In this document: positions 5,924-6,140 of the stretch, one piece after another
How the letters are laid out: each line of letters begins with the position of its first letter
Numbering within the stretch: the stretch's first letter is position 1
NCBI GenBank assembly: GCA_036258675.1
Contig: DATADD010000105.1
Span: 1 to 6,140 of the forward strand
From: DATADD01 sp036258675
GTDB taxonomy: Bacteria > Actinomycetota > CADDZG01 > WHSQ01
Direction of reading: 5' to 3'
Length of the DNA: 6,140 nucleotides
Made by a program: the position numbers and the translations under genes
Notes under the pieces: generated by a model
What the model saw: only the letters and a program-made list of their open reading frames with translations
Database searches by the model: none
What the model was told of the DNA's origin: nothing

Positions 5924-6140
5924 TCAGTCGTAGCTGTCGCCGTCCTCGTCGCCGTCCTCGTCGTCATCCCCGTCGGCGTCTTCGTCGTCGCCATCGTCAC
6001 CGTCTTCTTCGCCGCCCTGGCCACCGCCGTTGCCGTTCCCGTCGCCTCCCTCCTCGGCCCCTTCGGAGGCCCGCTGCACCTGCGTCGAGATGTCGTCGTT
6101 CGCGGACGCGAGAACAACGGTCGCGGGGCTCTCGGAAGGC
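5924..6140 (-). CDS. C-terminal end of a protein with an acidic Asp/Gly/Glu tail (partial)
   Basis: An open frame enters from the right edge and ends at a TGA (5924-5926), giving 71 visible residues. The first part is mixed (PSESPATVVLASANDDISTQVQ), then a Gly/Asn/Glu-rich linker, then a tail made almost wholly of Asp, Glu and Gly that ends in DGDEDGDSYD. Asp is written as GAC nearly throughout and third positions are almost all G or C, matching real genes in this window, whereas the alternative frames give Thr/Arg-rich or uniformly Val/Ala products. The last ten residues fit the DxDxDG start of an EF-hand-like calcium loop, though a full loop needs a twelfth acidic residue that is missing. 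The family cannot be named without the upstream part. It runs in the same direction as the phosphoesterase gene, 44 bases upstream of it. Confidence 0.7.
   Translation of the reverse strand, partial: PSESPATVVLASANDDISTQVQRASEGAEEGGDGNGNGGGQGGEEDGDDGDDEDADGDDDEDGDEDGDSYD

Noticed and set aside
4878..5933. 351-codon plus-strand open frame opposite the phosphoesterase gene
   Set aside because: It is Val/Arg/Glu-rich with no motif, and lies antisense to a gene with complete catalytic motifs and a lipobox.
5920..6117. 65-codon Thr/Arg-rich minus-strand frame, and a Val/Ala/Leu-rich plus-strand frame that looks like a membrane helix
   Set aside because: Both are other readings of the repetitive GAC/GGC/GAG codons of the acidic tail. 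Only the acidic frame has the third-position bias seen in the neighbouring genes.

Overview
The window is high-GC DNA (strong G/C preference at third codon positions) with bacterial gene organisation: short gaps, a 4-base ATGA start/stop overlap, and GTG and TTG starts. The style of the L-glutamate gamma-semialdehyde dehydrogenase, the small stand-alone HAD protein, and two genes that look leaderless behind a TANNNT -10 box suggest an actinobacterial lineage. That assignment is inference from gene style; there is no rRNA or other phylogenetic marker here.

Layout, left to right. (1) Positions 1-41, minus strand: the first 13 codons of a divergent gene that leaves the window and begins like a signal peptide. 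(2) Positions 42-402: a 361-base intergenic region with no convincing gene. It holds a short inverted repeat around 90-120 and a long hairpin at 320-365 in front of the next operon. (3) Positions 403-2099, plus: a two-gene ABC transporter operon, an ATPase and an ABC-2 type permease with translational coupling. (4) Positions 2163-3812, plus: a full-length L-glutamate gamma-semialdehyde dehydrogenase (pruA type), which oxidises the proline/ornithine catabolic intermediate to glutamate. (5) Positions 3849-4400, minus: a small HAD-fold protein with all four HAD motifs, convergent with pruA. (6) Positions 4413-5879, minus: a lipoprotein of the AcpA/phospholipase C phosphoesterase family. It is 12 bases upstream of the HAD gene, and the HAD gene's Shine-Dalgarno overlaps its stop codon. 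(7) Positions 5924-6140, minus: the 3' end of a gene entering from the right edge, encoding a highly acidic Asp/Gly/Glu-rich C-terminal tail.

The ABC pair forms one functional unit. pruA may be co-transcribed with it (63-base gap) but has its own strong ribosome binding site and an unrelated role. On the minus strand, the phosphoesterase lipoprotein and the HAD protein form a compact pair of predicted phosphate-bond hydrolases, one surface-anchored and one cytoplasmic. The acidic-tail gene lies just upstream in the same direction.

I do not see a clearly new multi-gene system. The best leads are the long hairpin before the ABC operon, whose two wobble pairs fit RNA read from the plus strand only; the 18-base palindrome abutting the -10 box of the phosphoesterase gene; and the truncated acidic-tail gene.
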